Source: Acidimicrobiales bacterium AG-414-N20
GTDB taxonomy: Bacteria > Actinomycetota > Acidimicrobiia > Acidimicrobiales > MedAcidi-G1
Length of the DNA: 43,620 nucleotides
Assembly: GCA_003214465.1 (NCBI GenBank)
Contig: QCLO01000013.1
Span: forward strand, 1-43,620
Direction of reading: 5' to 3'
Part shown: one piece after another, positions 32,510-41,572 of the stretch
Numbering within the stretch: the first letter of the stretch is position 1
How the letters are laid out: each line of letters begins with the position of its first letter
Notes under the pieces: model-generated
The model's input: only the letters and a program-made list of their open reading frames with translations
Databases searched by the model: none
Told to the model about the DNA's origin: nothing
Made by a program: the position numbers and the translations under genes

Positions 32510-33721
32510 GTGACTCGGAAGCTTAAGAAGTTCATTCCTCAAACAGAAGAGGAGATGACAGTTGAGTGGCTGACGGAGTGTTTTCGAGAATCTGGAATTG
32601 CTAATAATGCGAGTGTTATTTCATTTTCATCTAAAGAACCTGAAAGTGGAGAAGGCTTTTCAGGGTTAACACTAAGGGTTGATTTAGAGTGGGACAATTT
32701 TGAAGAAGGAATACCAAAAACAGTACTAGTAAAGTTCCCCTCTACTGATTCTAAGAACCGAGCCTTACTTGAACGTGATGGAGCGTATGACAGAGAGTTT
32801 GATTTTTATGAACGTTTCTCGGATCGATTTCCTGTAAAGGTCCCAAAACTTTTTTATTCAGTACGCGATCCGATTTCGGATATTGAATCACGGAGAAAGC
32901 TGAATAAGAGAATAGAGTTGCTGCCAAATGGTGCAGCCAAGTTTTTAGGAGGGAACGCTAGAAAGTTCATACGACCATCAAGTCGAAGATATGCATTAAT
33001 CACAGAATTCATCGAAGGTGCCCGCACCACGACAACTGAAAACCTTGCTCCAGAGAAAGACTTGTTTGAAATACTCGATTCTCTAGCGATTATTCATGCA
33101 CACTGGTGGAGACACCCTTTGCTAGATGACGACAAAGAGGGGGTCGCATGGCCAGTCGTTACACACACACCAAAACTGATGAATGGACTTTATAGAGGTT
33201 CAAGAGAGAGTGTTATTGAAAGAAACCCAGAACTTTTCAACCCGGATATGGTTCGTTTAACTGATTGGTTCTCAGACAATGTTGTTAATGCCGTTAGCTT
33301 TTTGAATGAGAAAATGACTCTTTTAAGAGGGGATACACGCACTGACAACATGCTATTTACAAATGAAGGTTTAGTCATGGTCGATTTTGGAAGCTTTAGT
33401 TCCGGTAGGCCTAGTTGCGATGTTGCTAATCTGCTTTCTTCATGTATAGAACCAAGCCCTAATTCATTCACTGTTTATCAGCAACTGTCAGACTTTTATT
33501 TCGAATCCCTTGTTTCAAATGGTGTAACAGAATACTCAAAAGCCCAGCACGAGAATGACATGCAAGTCTGTTTAGCTCTTCAGGCTTATCTTTTAGTTCT
33601 AGCAGCAGCCCATTACGAAGCTGATTATGGTGAAAGTTCTTTAGTTAAAATTTGGTCAGAAAGGTTGACGGGTCTGATCCCCTCAACAAGTCCTCTTTTA
33701 GAACAAGTCGCCGTCGTCTAA
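32510..33721 (+). CDS. APH-like phosphotransferase (kinase fold)
   Basis: A 403-residue protein of the aminoglycoside phosphotransferase/choline kinase fold, closest in style to ecdysteroid-kinase-like proteins common in actinobacteria. The catalytic loop LLRGDTRTDNMLF is near residue 280 and the metal-binding segment LVMVDFGSFSSG follows. An Ile/Glu-rich N-lobe carries TVLVKFPSTD with a possible ATP-binding Lys. The start is GTG, 14 nt after the selD stop, so it may be co-transcribed with selD. The substrate is unknown. The C-terminus overlaps the convergent crotonase by 4 nt. Confidence 0.8.
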   Translation: MTRKLKKFIPQTEEEMTVEWLTECFRESGIANNASVISFSSKEPESGEGFSGLTLRVDLEWDNFEEGIPKTVLVKFPSTDSKNRALLERDGAYDREFDFYERFSDRFPVKVPKLFYSVRDPISDIESRRKLNKRIELLPNGAAKFLGGNARKFIRPSSRRYALITEFIEGARTTTTENLAPEKDLFEILDSLAIIHAHWWRHPLLDDDKEGVAWPVVTHTPKLMNGLYRGSRESVIERNPELFNPDMVRLTDWFSDNVVNAVSFLNEKMTLLRGDTRTDNMLFTNEGLVMVDFGSFSSGRPSCDVANLLSSCIEPSPNSFTVYQQLSDFYFESLVSNGVTEYSKAQHENDMQVCLALQAYLLVLAAAHYEADYGESSLVKIWSERLTGLIPSTSPLLEQVAVV

Positions 33722-34530
33722 CGTAATCTAGGTTCTGTCCGCTCCCCAGTAGAAAAACTTTCTGCACCTTCTTCCAAAGCTTGTGGATCCATTGAAGTGG
33801 AAAGTAGTGATGAGGCTATAGACCGTCCACCTAACCTGCCTAGATCCTGTGCGGCCCAGATCGCCCTGAGGGTTCCCTGAACTGCAGAAGGAGGCGACGC
33901 TGCGATTGATAGAGCCAACTCATCCGCTTTAGATCTAAGATCAGATGCAGGCACGACCTCGGTTACCAGACCCATTCTTAAAGCTGTTTCTGCTGAAATT
34001 CGTTCAGAGTTTCCCGTTAATGCCATTCTCATAACTTCCCCAAAAGGCATTTTGTTCAACATGCTCATTGGCTCATATATCGCTGGCATTCCGTACGATA
34101 CGTGTGGATCAAAAAAAGTAGCGTGTTCTGCTGCGATCAAAATATCGCACTCGCCAAGAAAGTAAAAAGCTCCGCCGCATGCCATACCGTTCACCGCGCC
34201 TATGACTGGTTTCCAAAGGTCATTAGATTTTGGTCCTAACCAGTCACCTGGATCGTCGTACATGAAGTTGTTAGAAGTTCCATAAAGTCCTTTTTCTTCG
34301 TCGATAGCCGTAAAAGGTTCATTTCTGTCGATTCCAACACAGAATGCTTTTTCGCCTGCACCTGTAAGAACGATGACTTTGACTTCATCATTTGAGCGTA
34401 GAGATTGCCATAAAGAACGAAATTCTTCCTGCATTTCTGAAGTAAAAGAATTGTGGGCGTCAGGTCGGTTGATCGTTACCCAAGCAACAGAATCTTTCTC
34501 TTCGTATATGAGAGTTTTGTATTCATTCAT
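33718..34530 (-). CDS. Enoyl-CoA hydratase/isomerase (crotonase) family protein
   Basis: A 270-residue crotonase-fold protein, different from the one at 5629-6420. Motifs: VTINRPDAHNSFTSEM, the oxyanion region KAFCVGIDRNEP, GAVNGMACGGAFYFLGECDILIA and PHVSYGMPAIYEPMSML. No Glu sits at the usual hydratase position in the last motif, so hydratase activity is uncertain. It overlaps the phosphotransferase stop by 4 nt. A downstream partner is not visible on this strand. Confidence 0.85.
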   Translation of the reverse strand: MNEYKTLIYEEKDSVAWVTINRPDAHNSFTSEMQEEFRSLWQSLRSNDEVKVIVLTGAGEKAFCVGIDRNEPFTAIDEEKGLYGTSNNFMYDDPGDWLGPKSNDLWKPVIGAVNGMACGGAFYFLGECDILIAAEHATFFDPHVSYGMPAIYEPMSMLNKMPFGEVMRMALTGNSERISAETALRMGLVTEVVPASDLRSKADELALSIAASPPSAVQGTLRAIWAAQDLGRLGGRSIASSLLSTSMDPQALEEGAESFSTGERTEPRLR

Positions 34531-34652
34531 AAAAGACTCCTATTTATAAGGTAAGTGCTCTTTGACGATGATATTCGAATCTAAGCACTCTCAGTAACTC
34601 AGAATAGTTCATCGTGGGTAACCTTTATGTAACCATCACAAATGGAGACATT

Positions 34653-35837
34653 ATGAGTAGGGAATTAACTTTCGAACCTTTTGACTGTGACAACCATTAT
34701 TACGAAAGCGAAGATGCTTTCACTCGCCATGTTCCAGAAGAAATGCAGGCTCGAGTAGTTCAGTGGGCAGAAGTAGACGGTAAAAAGTATCACGTGGTGG
34801 GAGGTAAATTAAGCAAAGCTGTAACAAATCCGACTTGGAATCCAATAGCAAAACCCGGTGCTTTGCATAAATACTTTCGTGGAAACCCCGAGGGTAAGAA
34901 TCCCATGGAATATCTACAAGACAGAGAGCCGCTCCCAGCAGCTTATATAGATAGAGATGCAAGATTAGAGATTATGGAGTCGCAGAATCTTGAATCAATA
35001 TGGCTATTCCCAACTTTAGGAGTCCTCTACGAAGAGTTATTAAAAGATGACTTACAGGCCGTTGTGGCACTAATGCGGGGATTTAACAGGTGGATTGAAG
35101 AAGACTGGGGGTTTGATTACAAAGAGAAAATATTTGCGTCACCTTATATTTCTTTGATGGATATAGACCAAGCGGTATCAGAGTTGGAATGGTGTTTAGA
35201 AAAAGGAGCGCGAACTATCGTGATGAGGCCAGCTCCTGTATGGACCCAAGAGGGCCAACTGTCTCCTGGCGACCCAGTATTTGACCCTTTTTGGTCACGT
35301 GTCAATGAAGCGGGAATCACAACTGTTATCCATGCAGGTGACAGCGGGTATTCCTCTCAAGGTTACGCAGAAGATGCCTTTGGGAGCAGTATGACTGGTC
35401 GATACAGGCCATCAATAAAAGCTTTCAGTATTGAAAGAGCTGCACATGACTGGTTAATTACGATGTCCATGGAACGCATGTACACACGTTTCCCAAATTT
35501 ACGCATAGCGTCAGTCGAAAATGGTGCAGATTATTTAGACATGCTTTTTAGAAAACTTAATCAGCAAGCAAAGAAATCTCCCAGTTGGTTTGATGAAGAC
35601 CCAGTTGAACTTTTCCGTAAACATGTATGGATGAATCCATTTTGGGAAGACAACGTTTATGAGATTGTTGAATTAATGGGTGCTGATCATGTCATCTTCG
35701 GCTCTGACTGGCCCCACATAGAAGGCATGCCAACCCCTCTTGATTACTTAGAGGAGGTCAAAGACCTAAATGACGGCGATTTACAGCTTGTGATGAGAGA
35801 TAACACAAGGTACTTGAATATTCTTAGAAACCTCTAG
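34653..35837 (+). CDS. Amidohydrolase family 2 (ACMSD-like) metal-dependent hydrolase
   Basis: A 394-residue TIM-barrel amidohydrolase. The N-terminal DCDNHYYES provides a variant of the usual D-x-H metal motif. VIHAGDSGYSSQG carries a metal-ligand His, ENGADYLDML follows, and VIFGSDWPHIEGMPTPLDYLEEV has the terminal Asp. The start at 34653 is favoured by GGAG 7 nt upstream; an upstream in-frame ATG at 34614 lacks this. Members hydrolyse or decarboxylate aromatic and other acids; the exact substrate is unknown. It is 18 nt upstream of the acyl-CoA carboxylase gene and may be co-transcribed. Confidence 0.85.
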   Translation: MSRELTFEPFDCDNHYYESEDAFTRHVPEEMQARVVQWAEVDGKKYHVVGGKLSKAVTNPTWNPIAKPGALHKYFRGNPEGKNPMEYLQDREPLPAAYIDRDARLEIMESQNLESIWLFPTLGVLYEELLKDDLQAVVALMRGFNRWIEEDWGFDYKEKIFASPYISLMDIDQAVSELEWCLEKGARTIVMRPAPVWTQEGQLSPGDPVFDPFWSRVNEAGITTVIHAGDSGYSSQGYAEDAFGSSMTGRYRPSIKAFSIERAAHDWLITMSMERMYTRFPNLRIASVENGADYLDMLFRKLNQQAKKSPSWFDEDPVELFRKHVWMNPFWEDNVYEIVELMGADHVIFGSDWPHIEGMPTPLDYLEEVKDLNDGDLQLVMRDNTRYLNILRNL

Positions 35838-35855
35838 AAAGTAAATAAGCCAATT

Positions 35856-37454
35856 ATGTCCGAATGGGAACCTGAACTAGAAGAACTAAATCTCCGTGAA
35901 TCCTTGGCAGAAAAAATGGGCGGGAGCGAAAAAGTTGAACGCCAGAATCAAAGAGGCAAATTAAATATAAGAGAGAGAATCGCACTTTTACTGGACGAAG
36001 ATTCTTTTCACGAAATTGGGAAAATTGCAGGTAAAGCCACATATGACGAGAACGGAGAGTTGCTCGACCTGCAGGCCTCAAATTTTATTTTTGGCAGAGG
36101 GCAAATAGACAGCCGGACAGTTGTCATAGCAGGAGACGACTTCACAGTTAGAGGTGGAGCAGCAGACGCATCGATAATCACAAAGCAGGTTGCTGCTGAG
36201 CAAATGGCCAACGAATTACGCCTTCCAATAATCAGATTAATTGATGGAACGGGAGGAGGCGGTTCTGTCAAGACGCTCGATCCTAATGAGCATTCCAAAG
36301 GGTCGATAAGTACCAATACTTATGGCAGAGGTGCTAGAACCTATGTGCCTTTAAATCCTGGATGGGAGTATGTGGTTTCAAATCTTGCGACGGTACCCAC
36401 AGTCTCTTTATGTTTAGGTCCAGTGGCGGGATTGGGAGCTGCCCGAGCGGTTTCAAGTCATTATTCGGTGATGGTCAAAGACCTCTCCCAACTTTTCGTG
36501 GCTGGGCCACCAGTTGTGAACGCATTAGGAATAGAGGAGGTTGATAAAGAAAGTCTGGGAGGCAGTCAAATTCAAACCCGAAACGGTTCCATAGATGATG
36601 AAGTTGATTCTGAAGAAGAAGCATTTAAAGCTGCGCGAAAGTTTCTTTCGTATCTACCATCTTCCGCGTTTGAAAACTCAGAAAGATCAGCAACGGAGGA
36701 TCCCACATCACGAACAGATCCCGACTTAAATGAAATAATCCCGAGGGATAGGCGAAAAGTCTACAAAATGAGGAACATAATAGAATCGGTTTTCGATGAG
36801 AGTTCCTTCTTTGAAATGTCATCATCTTTTGGACGTTCTGCAATCACGGGGTTAGCCCGATTGGATGGTTGGCCTGTAGCTTTACTGGCTGGAGACCCGT
36901 ATCACTATGGTGGAGGTTGGACAGCAGATGCTGCACAAAAAGTTGTCCGTTTTGTCGATCTCGCTGAAACTTTTCACTTGCCTGTTGTGCACTTAGTAGA
37001 CAACCCAGGGTTCGTTATCGGAACAGAGTCTGAAAAACAGGCAACGATCCGACATGGTGCACGAGCTTTAGCAGCTATATATCAGGCAAGTGTCCCTTGG
37101 TGCTCGATTCTCATCCGTAAAGCCTTTGGAGTGGCTGGTGCAGCTCATTCTCCTGGTCATAGATTCCAATACCGTTATGCATGGCCATCAGGCGACTGGG
37201 GATCTCTTCCTGTTGAAGGAGGAGTTGCAGCTGCCTACAGTGCGGAGTTGGAAAATTCTGAAAATCCAGAGCAACTACTTGAAGAGATAACAGAAAGGCT
37301 GAATAAGGTTCGTTCACCCTTTAGAACAGCGGAAGCATTTTTGGTCGAAGAAATCATCGAACCTGCTAAAACCAGGCCTCTTTTGTGCGAATTCGCCAAC
37401 CTAGCAGCACCACTTCGAGGTGGATCTTCCTCCGGTTTTGGATACAGGCCATAA
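35856..37454 (+). CDS. Acyl-CoA carboxylase beta (carboxyltransferase) subunit
   Basis: A 532-residue carboxyltransferase of the propionyl-CoA/methylcrotonyl-CoA carboxylase type. It transfers carboxyl from carboxybiotin to an acyl-CoA. Motifs: RQNQRGKLNIRERIALLLDEDSFHEIG, RGGAADASI, IRLIDGTGGGGSVKTL, CLGPVAGLGAARAV, LVDNPGFVIGTESEKQATIRHGA and RKAFGVAGAAH. The oxyanion Gly pairs are present. It follows the amidohydrolase gene by 18 nt. A 74-residue biotin carrier gene is convergent 24 nt downstream. The biotin carboxylase subunit is not in the window. The acyl-CoA substrate is uncertain. Confidence 0.9.
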   Translation: MSEWEPELEELNLRESLAEKMGGSEKVERQNQRGKLNIRERIALLLDEDSFHEIGKIAGKATYDENGELLDLQASNFIFGRGQIDSRTVVIAGDDFTVRGGAADASIITKQVAAEQMANELRLPIIRLIDGTGGGGSVKTLDPNEHSKGSISTNTYGRGARTYVPLNPGWEYVVSNLATVPTVSLCLGPVAGLGAARAVSSHYSVMVKDLSQLFVAGPPVVNALGIEEVDKESLGGSQIQTRNGSIDDEVDSEEEAFKAARKFLSYLPSSAFENSERSATEDPTSRTDPDLNEIIPRDRRKVYKMRNIIESVFDESSFFEMSSSFGRSAITGLARLDGWPVALLAGDPYHYGGGWTADAAQKVVRFVDLAETFHLPVVHLVDNPGFVIGTESEKQATIRHGARALAAIYQASVPWCSILIRKAFGVAGAAHSPGHRFQYRYAWPSGDWGSLPVEGGVAAAYSAELENSENPEQLLEEITERLNKVRSPFRTAEAFLVEEIIEPAKTRPLLCEFANLAAPLRGGSSSGFGYRP

Positions 37455-37478
37455 GAATTTGTTTTGTTGGCCTCTTAT

Positions 37479-37703
37479 TTAGGAAATACCTATAACGGCA
37501 ACGACACTGTCTTGTTCCACCTGATCACCTTCGGAAACTAAAATTTCTCGTAGTGTGCCTGAGCCAGAGGACTCGATTGGGATTTCCATCTTCATCGACT
37601 CAATGATTAGAACCGTTTCCCCCGTTTCAACAGTTTGACCAACTTTTGCTACAACTTTCCAAACCGTCCCTTGTACGGGTGTCTCAAGTTGTATCTCATC
37701 CAC
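37479..37703 (-). CDS. Biotin/lipoyl carrier domain protein
   Basis: A 74-residue single-domain carrier protein. The sequence VLIIESMKMEIPIESSGSG contains the ESMKME biotinylation motif, with the Lys as the modified residue. TPVQGTVWKVVAKVGQTVETGE and LREILVSEGDQVEQDSVVAVIG complete the hammerhead fold. It probably carries biotin for the carboxyltransferase encoded convergently just next to it. A stand-alone carrier rather than a fused biotin carboxylase is unusual for this enzyme class in actinobacteria. Confidence 0.88.
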   Translation of the reverse strand: MDEIQLETPVQGTVWKVVAKVGQTVETGETVLIIESMKMEIPIESSGSGTLREILVSEGDQVEQDSVVAVIGIS

Positions 37704-37777
37704 ATCTAGATTTGAGCATCAAGTTGTGTGCAGGGCACTATTGGATATCAAATATTTCCCTGTATTAAAGTCTTGAT

Positions 37778-38305
37778 ATGTCAGCTTGTCCAACAATAGA
37801 GACAGAGAATCTCATATTGAGACCGTTTAAAGACGAAGACACAAATGATTTTTTCTCAATGATGGACAGCCGAGAAGTTCGTGAGGCTTTGCATGTTTCA
37901 GATGATTATGGTCTTTCTGAGGCATTTCACGCTATGTCCGCATGGCTTGGCCAGTGGGAGTTGCGCGGCACGGGCCATTGGGCACTTGAAGAGAAGAAAT
38001 CAGGGCGATTTGTCGGACGGGCAGGGTTGCACAGACCTGAACGTCATGACTGGCCTGGTGTAGAGGTTGGCTGGGCACTCCACCCCGACCATTGGGGGCG
38101 AGGTTATGCCACTGAGGCAGGAGCAGCAGCAGTTCGCTACGGGTTCGATCAGTTTGAAGTAGACAAACTATTTAGTTGCATTTTGCCCGAAAACCATCGA
38201 TCACAGGCTGTAGCAAAGCGGCTTGGGTTTAAATTTCTAGAAGAAAGAGTTTTGGCATTTTTTCCAAAACTACCTCATGGGATATGGGTATTAAAAAGAA
38301 ACTAG
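37778..38305 (+). CDS. GNAT family N-acetyltransferase (RimJ/RimL-like)
   Basis: A 175-residue GNAT. TENLILRPFKDEDTNDFFSMM forms the N-terminal strand, VEVGWALHPDHWGRGYATEAG carries the acetyl-CoA pyrophosphate-binding motif (Q/RxxGxG/A type: HWGRGYA), and ILPENHRSQAVAKRLGFKF is the C-terminal motif. The closest style is RimJ/RimL-like acetyltransferases that modify N-termini or small molecules. Target unknown. Confidence 0.88.
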   Translation: MSACPTIETENLILRPFKDEDTNDFFSMMDSREVREALHVSDDYGLSEAFHAMSAWLGQWELRGTGHWALEEKKSGRFVGRAGLHRPERHDWPGVEVGWALHPDHWGRGYATEAGAAAVRYGFDQFEVDKLFSCILPENHRSQAVAKRLGFKFLEERVLAFFPKLPHGIWVLKRN

Positions 38306-38311
38306 CTGCAC

Positions 38312-38794
38312 TCAGTTAGCAAGAATTAATGGTTCAGCGTTTAATTTGTTTACAACTAGTTGATCGCATATTGGGTCCTTCATCACGGTTATACCAGATG
38401 CTTCGTCTATCTTACGTACTAAGGAAGCTTCCTTTATATTGGCTGTCGCCCAGCTGTCAAAACGAAAAAGCTCTCCGGTTGAAACACGCAACAACCAAGG
38501 CAACTTGGTTCCGTTGCATTCACGAACTACCACAACGTCTCCTGCTTCACCGAATTGGTACCGGTAGCCCAAGTGCTCAATGATCGGGCCATCTTCTGAG
38601 ACAGTGGTGGGTACCTCAACGACACTTTCTGTTTTTTCGTTGTCGCTAAAAGCAGTGAAGTAGATTATTAAACCTATCAGAAGTAGCAATATGCCTATTT
38701 GAAAAACTGTCTTTTTTGTTGACCATGTTGGCAGTTCCCCTACTAAGGCAGAAATTTCATTTGTCTCGGAATCTTTTTTTAGACTTTCGTTCAT
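38312..38794 (-). CDS. Membrane-anchored hypothetical protein
   Basis: A 160-residue protein starting at the ATG 38794, chosen because the hydrophilic N-terminus MNESLKKDSETNE and the membrane segment (about 29-47, VFQIGILLLLIGLIIYFTA) then sit in a typical type II order; an upstream ATG at 38950 would overlap the divergent HTH gene. The extracytoplasmic part contains VVVRECNGTKLPWLLR and MKDPICDQLVV, with two Cys that could form a disulfide. Function unknown. It is convergent with the GNAT. Confidence 0.7.
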   Translation of the reverse strand: MNESLKKDSETNEISALVGELPTWSTKKTVFQIGILLLLIGLIIYFTAFSDNEKTESVVEVPTTVSEDGPIIEHLGYRYQFGEAGDVVVVRECNGTKLPWLLRVSTGELFRFDSWATANIKEASLVRKIDEASGITVMKDPICDQLVVNKLNAEPLILAN

Positions 38795-38925
38795 TCTTTG
38801 CTTTATATAGACATTTGCTGATATGCAAACCATAGGTCTTGAAGGCGTAATCACAAAATCTTTGACAAATAGAAAATGAAATAAGTATGCATAGGATCGA
38901 TTTTTAGATGGTCTAATATTCAAAA

Positions 38926-39156
38926 ATGGAAGATGGGCCAACGAATTCAAATCTAAAAGTTCAATGGATGAGCAGTAATGAAGCTGCTGAACGTCTTGGT
39001 GTTACGACAGCTACCTTGTACAGGTTTATCGATGAAGGTCGTTTACCCGCATACCGAATGGGAAGAGTGATAAGACTAAAAGAAAGTGAATTGGAAGATT
39101 TTGAAAGAACTTGCCGAATACAACCAGGATCTTTGTCTCATTTAATTCAAGAGTGA
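38926..39156 (+). CDS. BldC-like/excisionase-family DNA-binding protein
   Basis: A 76-residue protein with a MerR-type helix-turn-helix: MSSNEAAERLGVTTATLYRFIDEGRLPAYRMG followed by RVIRLKESELEDFE. This is the small excisionase/BldC group, which binds DNA as oligomers in actinobacteria. It lies 89 nt upstream of sufD on the same strand and could regulate it, although actinobacterial suf operons are more often regulated by SufR. Function inferred. Confidence 0.85.
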   Translation: MEDGPTNSNLKVQWMSSNEAAERLGVTTATLYRFIDEGRLPAYRMGRVIRLKESELEDFERTCRIQPGSLSHLIQE

Positions 39157-39245
39157 CTAAATACCCTTTGTGAACCGAATTATTCCTATACAGATAGGGT
39201 AAATTCATATGAAGAATTTTCGAAAATATACCCAGCAGGTTTTCA

Positions 39246-40517
39246 TTGAACCCTTTTTCTAATCAAATTAAGGATATTTTTCCAGATACTGTTTCGATCC
39301 GTGAGGAGCGTAATTCAGCTTTGGAAAAACTTTCAGAAACTGAATTCCCAAGTCCTGAACAGGAGATATGGCGGTATTCAAAAATTTTCGACCTTGATTT
39401 GGAATCTCTTAAACCTTCTTTTAGTAGTCCTGATGACAAAAAAACTGAGTCAAGTTTCTTGGACACAAAAGATTTGAGCCTGGTTTCGATCAATGATGGA
39501 TGGTTGGGAAGCCCAAAAGATAGTAACTTTTTAGACTCTTCGCAAGTGTATTTAGGGTCTTTAGCGGACATGGGCAAGGAATTCGCTCATATCGAAGAAA
39601 ATTTTAATAAGCCAAAAGATTTTTTCGATTGTTTGAATCGTTCTTACAATCCTGAGACTTTAGTTATACATGTCCCAGATGGAGTAGCTCTTGAATCTCC
39701 TATATACATAAAAATTCAATCTGTTACTTCAGATCTAGTTGTCTGTCCAAGAATAGTAGTCAATTTGGGTGAAAATTCTGAGGTGAAAATAGTTGAACAT
39801 CATTTGTCGGGCACGGGTGTATCTCTTTCCATCCCGGTTTTGGATGTACATGTTGGTCAGAACAGTCGTTTGAAACATTGTGTTATACAGAATCTGGGAG
39901 AAGAAACATGGCAGGTTTCTAAACAGAATTTTCAACTTGAAAAAGATTCCTACGTTGAAATGTTTACAGCTGCTTTTGGTGGGGATTACGCGCGAAGTGA
40001 AATACGTTGCGACCTTAAAGGAAGAGGTTCAGAAGCCTATTCAGCCGCAGCGTATTTTGGAAAAGGAGAACAAACTCTAGATTTCCGCACCTTTCAAAAA
40101 CATGAGGCACCTGACACTACAAGCAAACTACTTTTCAAAGGTGCTCTGGATGAAGATTCGCGGTCAATTTATTCAGGTTTAATAAAGGTCTTACCGGAAG
40201 CAATTCGAACAAAAGCTCAACAGACCAATAGGAACATAAAACTTTCTGAAAATGCTTGGGCTGAAAGTGTTCCTAATCTCGAAATAGAGACCAATGACGT
40301 GATGTGCAGTCATGCATCAACAGTTTCAGGAATCGATGAGGAACAGCTTTTTTACTTGGAAAGTAAAGGTATAGAGACTTCAGTGGCGGAGCGTTTAATT
40401 ATTGCAGGGTTCTTTGATGGGGTTATTTCTAAAGTTTTTGATCCTCTACTAGTTGAAGAGGCTACTTCCATCTTGACTGAGGTATTACAGAACCGTTCGA
40501 AGTCTGAGGGCAAGTAA
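39246..40517 (+). CDS. sufD: Fe-S cluster assembly protein SufD
   Basis: A 423-residue SufD, part of the SufBCD scaffold complex for building Fe-S clusters. The N-terminal FPSPEQEIWRYSKIFDLDLESL and the C-terminal helix region (NLEIETNDVMCSHASTVSGIDEEQLFYLESKGI and VAERLIIAGFFDGVI) are diagnostic. The start is TTG with AGCAGG upstream. Its stop overlaps the start of the Rieske-like gene by one base. SufB is not found in this window, which is unusual for a suf operon and may mean it lies elsewhere. Confidence 0.9.
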   Translation: MNPFSNQIKDIFPDTVSIREERNSALEKLSETEFPSPEQEIWRYSKIFDLDLESLKPSFSSPDDKKTESSFLDTKDLSLVSINDGWLGSPKDSNFLDSSQVYLGSLADMGKEFAHIEENFNKPKDFFDCLNRSYNPETLVIHVPDGVALESPIYIKIQSVTSDLVVCPRIVVNLGENSEVKIVEHHLSGTGVSLSIPVLDVHVGQNSRLKHCVIQNLGEETWQVSKQNFQLEKDSYVEMFTAAFGGDYARSEIRCDLKGRGSEAYSAAAYFGKGEQTLDFRTFQKHEAPDTTSKLLFKGALDEDSRSIYSGLIKVLPEAIRTKAQQTNRNIKLSENAWAESVPNLEIETNDVMCSHASTVSGIDEEQLFYLESKGIETSVAERLIIAGFFDGVISKVFDPLLVEEATSILTEVLQNRSKSEGK

Positions 40518-40831
40518 TGAAAGAACTGAAGATTTGTGAATTAATAGAACTCGAAGAAGCAGTTCCCCGACGCGTCGAAGTGGAAGGAGAAAATCTAGCT
40601 TTGGTCTTAGTTGATGAAACGGTTTATGCCATAGAAGATACTTGCAGCCATGAAGATGTAGCTCTTTCTGAGGGGGAAGTTGATATAGATGAATGTGCTC
40701 TGGAATGCTGGAAACATGGAAGCCTTTTTTCACTAAAGACAGGTGAAGCTTTAAGTCTTCCGGCTACTAAAAGTGTAAAAACTTATGAGATTAGGGTTAC
40801 CGGCGAAGATGTTGTGTTGGTGATCGAATGA
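40517..40831 (+). CDS. Rieske-type [2Fe-2S] ferredoxin-like protein
   Basis: A 104-residue small Rieske protein. The ligand motifs are CSHED (Cys-x-His) and CWKHG (Cys-x-x-His), separated by 16-17 residues, binding a [2Fe-2S] cluster. It resembles the non-heme ferredoxin subunit often placed in actinobacterial suf operons. It overlaps sufD (1 nt) and sufC (4 nt), so all three are translationally coupled. It may supply electrons for cluster assembly (inference). Confidence 0.9.
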   Translation: MKELKICELIELEEAVPRRVEVEGENLALVLVDETVYAIEDTCSHEDVALSEGEVDIDECALECWKHGSLFSLKTGEALSLPATKSVKTYEIRVTGEDVVLVIE

Positions 40832-41571
40832 AGAACGAAAAGCTTCTAACTATCGAAGGGCTTTGCGCTAACGCAGGGAATAAACAGGTGTTGAAAGGAG
40901 TTGATATTGAAATACGGCCTTCAGAAGTGCACGCTGTTATGGGTCCAAATGGGTCGGGTAAATCAACTCTTGCACATGTCTTGATGGGTCGACCTGGTTA
41001 TCAAGTAACCGCTGGTTCAATTACAGTCGATGGGGTCGATATTCTTCCTCTTAAAACCTGGGAGAGATCACAGGCCGGAATGTTCATAGCAATGCAGCAG
41101 CCGATTGAAGTTCCGGGCGTAAAAGTACCTGACTTGATAACTGAAACAGCTATCAATGCTGGTCTCGACCCTCAAGATTCTCTTTCGTTGCTTTATGAAG
41201 AAGCAAAGAGTTTAGGAATTGATGAAAACTTTATTGATCGAGAATTAAATGTTGATTTATCAGGCGGTGAGAAAAAAAGAAACGAAACACTCCAGCTCTT
41301 GGTTTCAAAACCAAGCTACGCGATTTTGGATGAAATTGATTCCGGTTTGGACATAGATTCGCTTGTTTTGATCGCGAAACGAATACAAAAAGCAACGGAA
41401 GATAGTCAATTGGGAGTGTTGGCAATAACTCATTTCAGTCGATTGCTTGAGATTCTCGAACCTGACAAAATTCATGTGCTTGTAGATGGACAGATAGTCG
41501 AAACTGGTTCAGCAGAATTAGCGGTTCGACTAGAAGAAGAGGGCTATCAAAAGTTTTTAAAGAAGGTTTAA
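40828..41571 (+). CDS. sufC: Fe-S cluster assembly ATPase SufC
   Basis: A 247-residue ABC-type ATPase of the SufBCD complex. Walker A is GPNGSGKST near residue 37, the signature is LSGGEKKRNE near residue 143, and Walker B is YAILDEIDSGLD near residue 168, with the H-loop His in LAITHFSR. SufC drives conformational changes in the SufBD scaffold. It overlaps the Rieske-like gene and is followed one base later by the pterin dehydratase gene. Confidence 0.96.
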   Translation: MKNEKLLTIEGLCANAGNKQVLKGVDIEIRPSEVHAVMGPNGSGKSTLAHVLMGRPGYQVTAGSITVDGVDILPLKTWERSQAGMFIAMQQPIEVPGVKVPDLITETAINAGLDPQDSLSLLYEEAKSLGIDENFIDRELNVDLSGGEKKRNETLQLLVSKPSYAILDEIDSGLDIDSLVLIAKRIQKATEDSQLGVLAITHFSRLLEILEPDKIHVLVDGQIVETGSAELAVRLEEEGYQKFLKKV

Positions 41572-41572
41572 G

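Noticed and set aside
39157-39245. Operator formed by ACCCT and AGGGT arms upstream of sufD
   Set aside because: The arms are short and nearly 30 nt apart; not distinguishable from chance.
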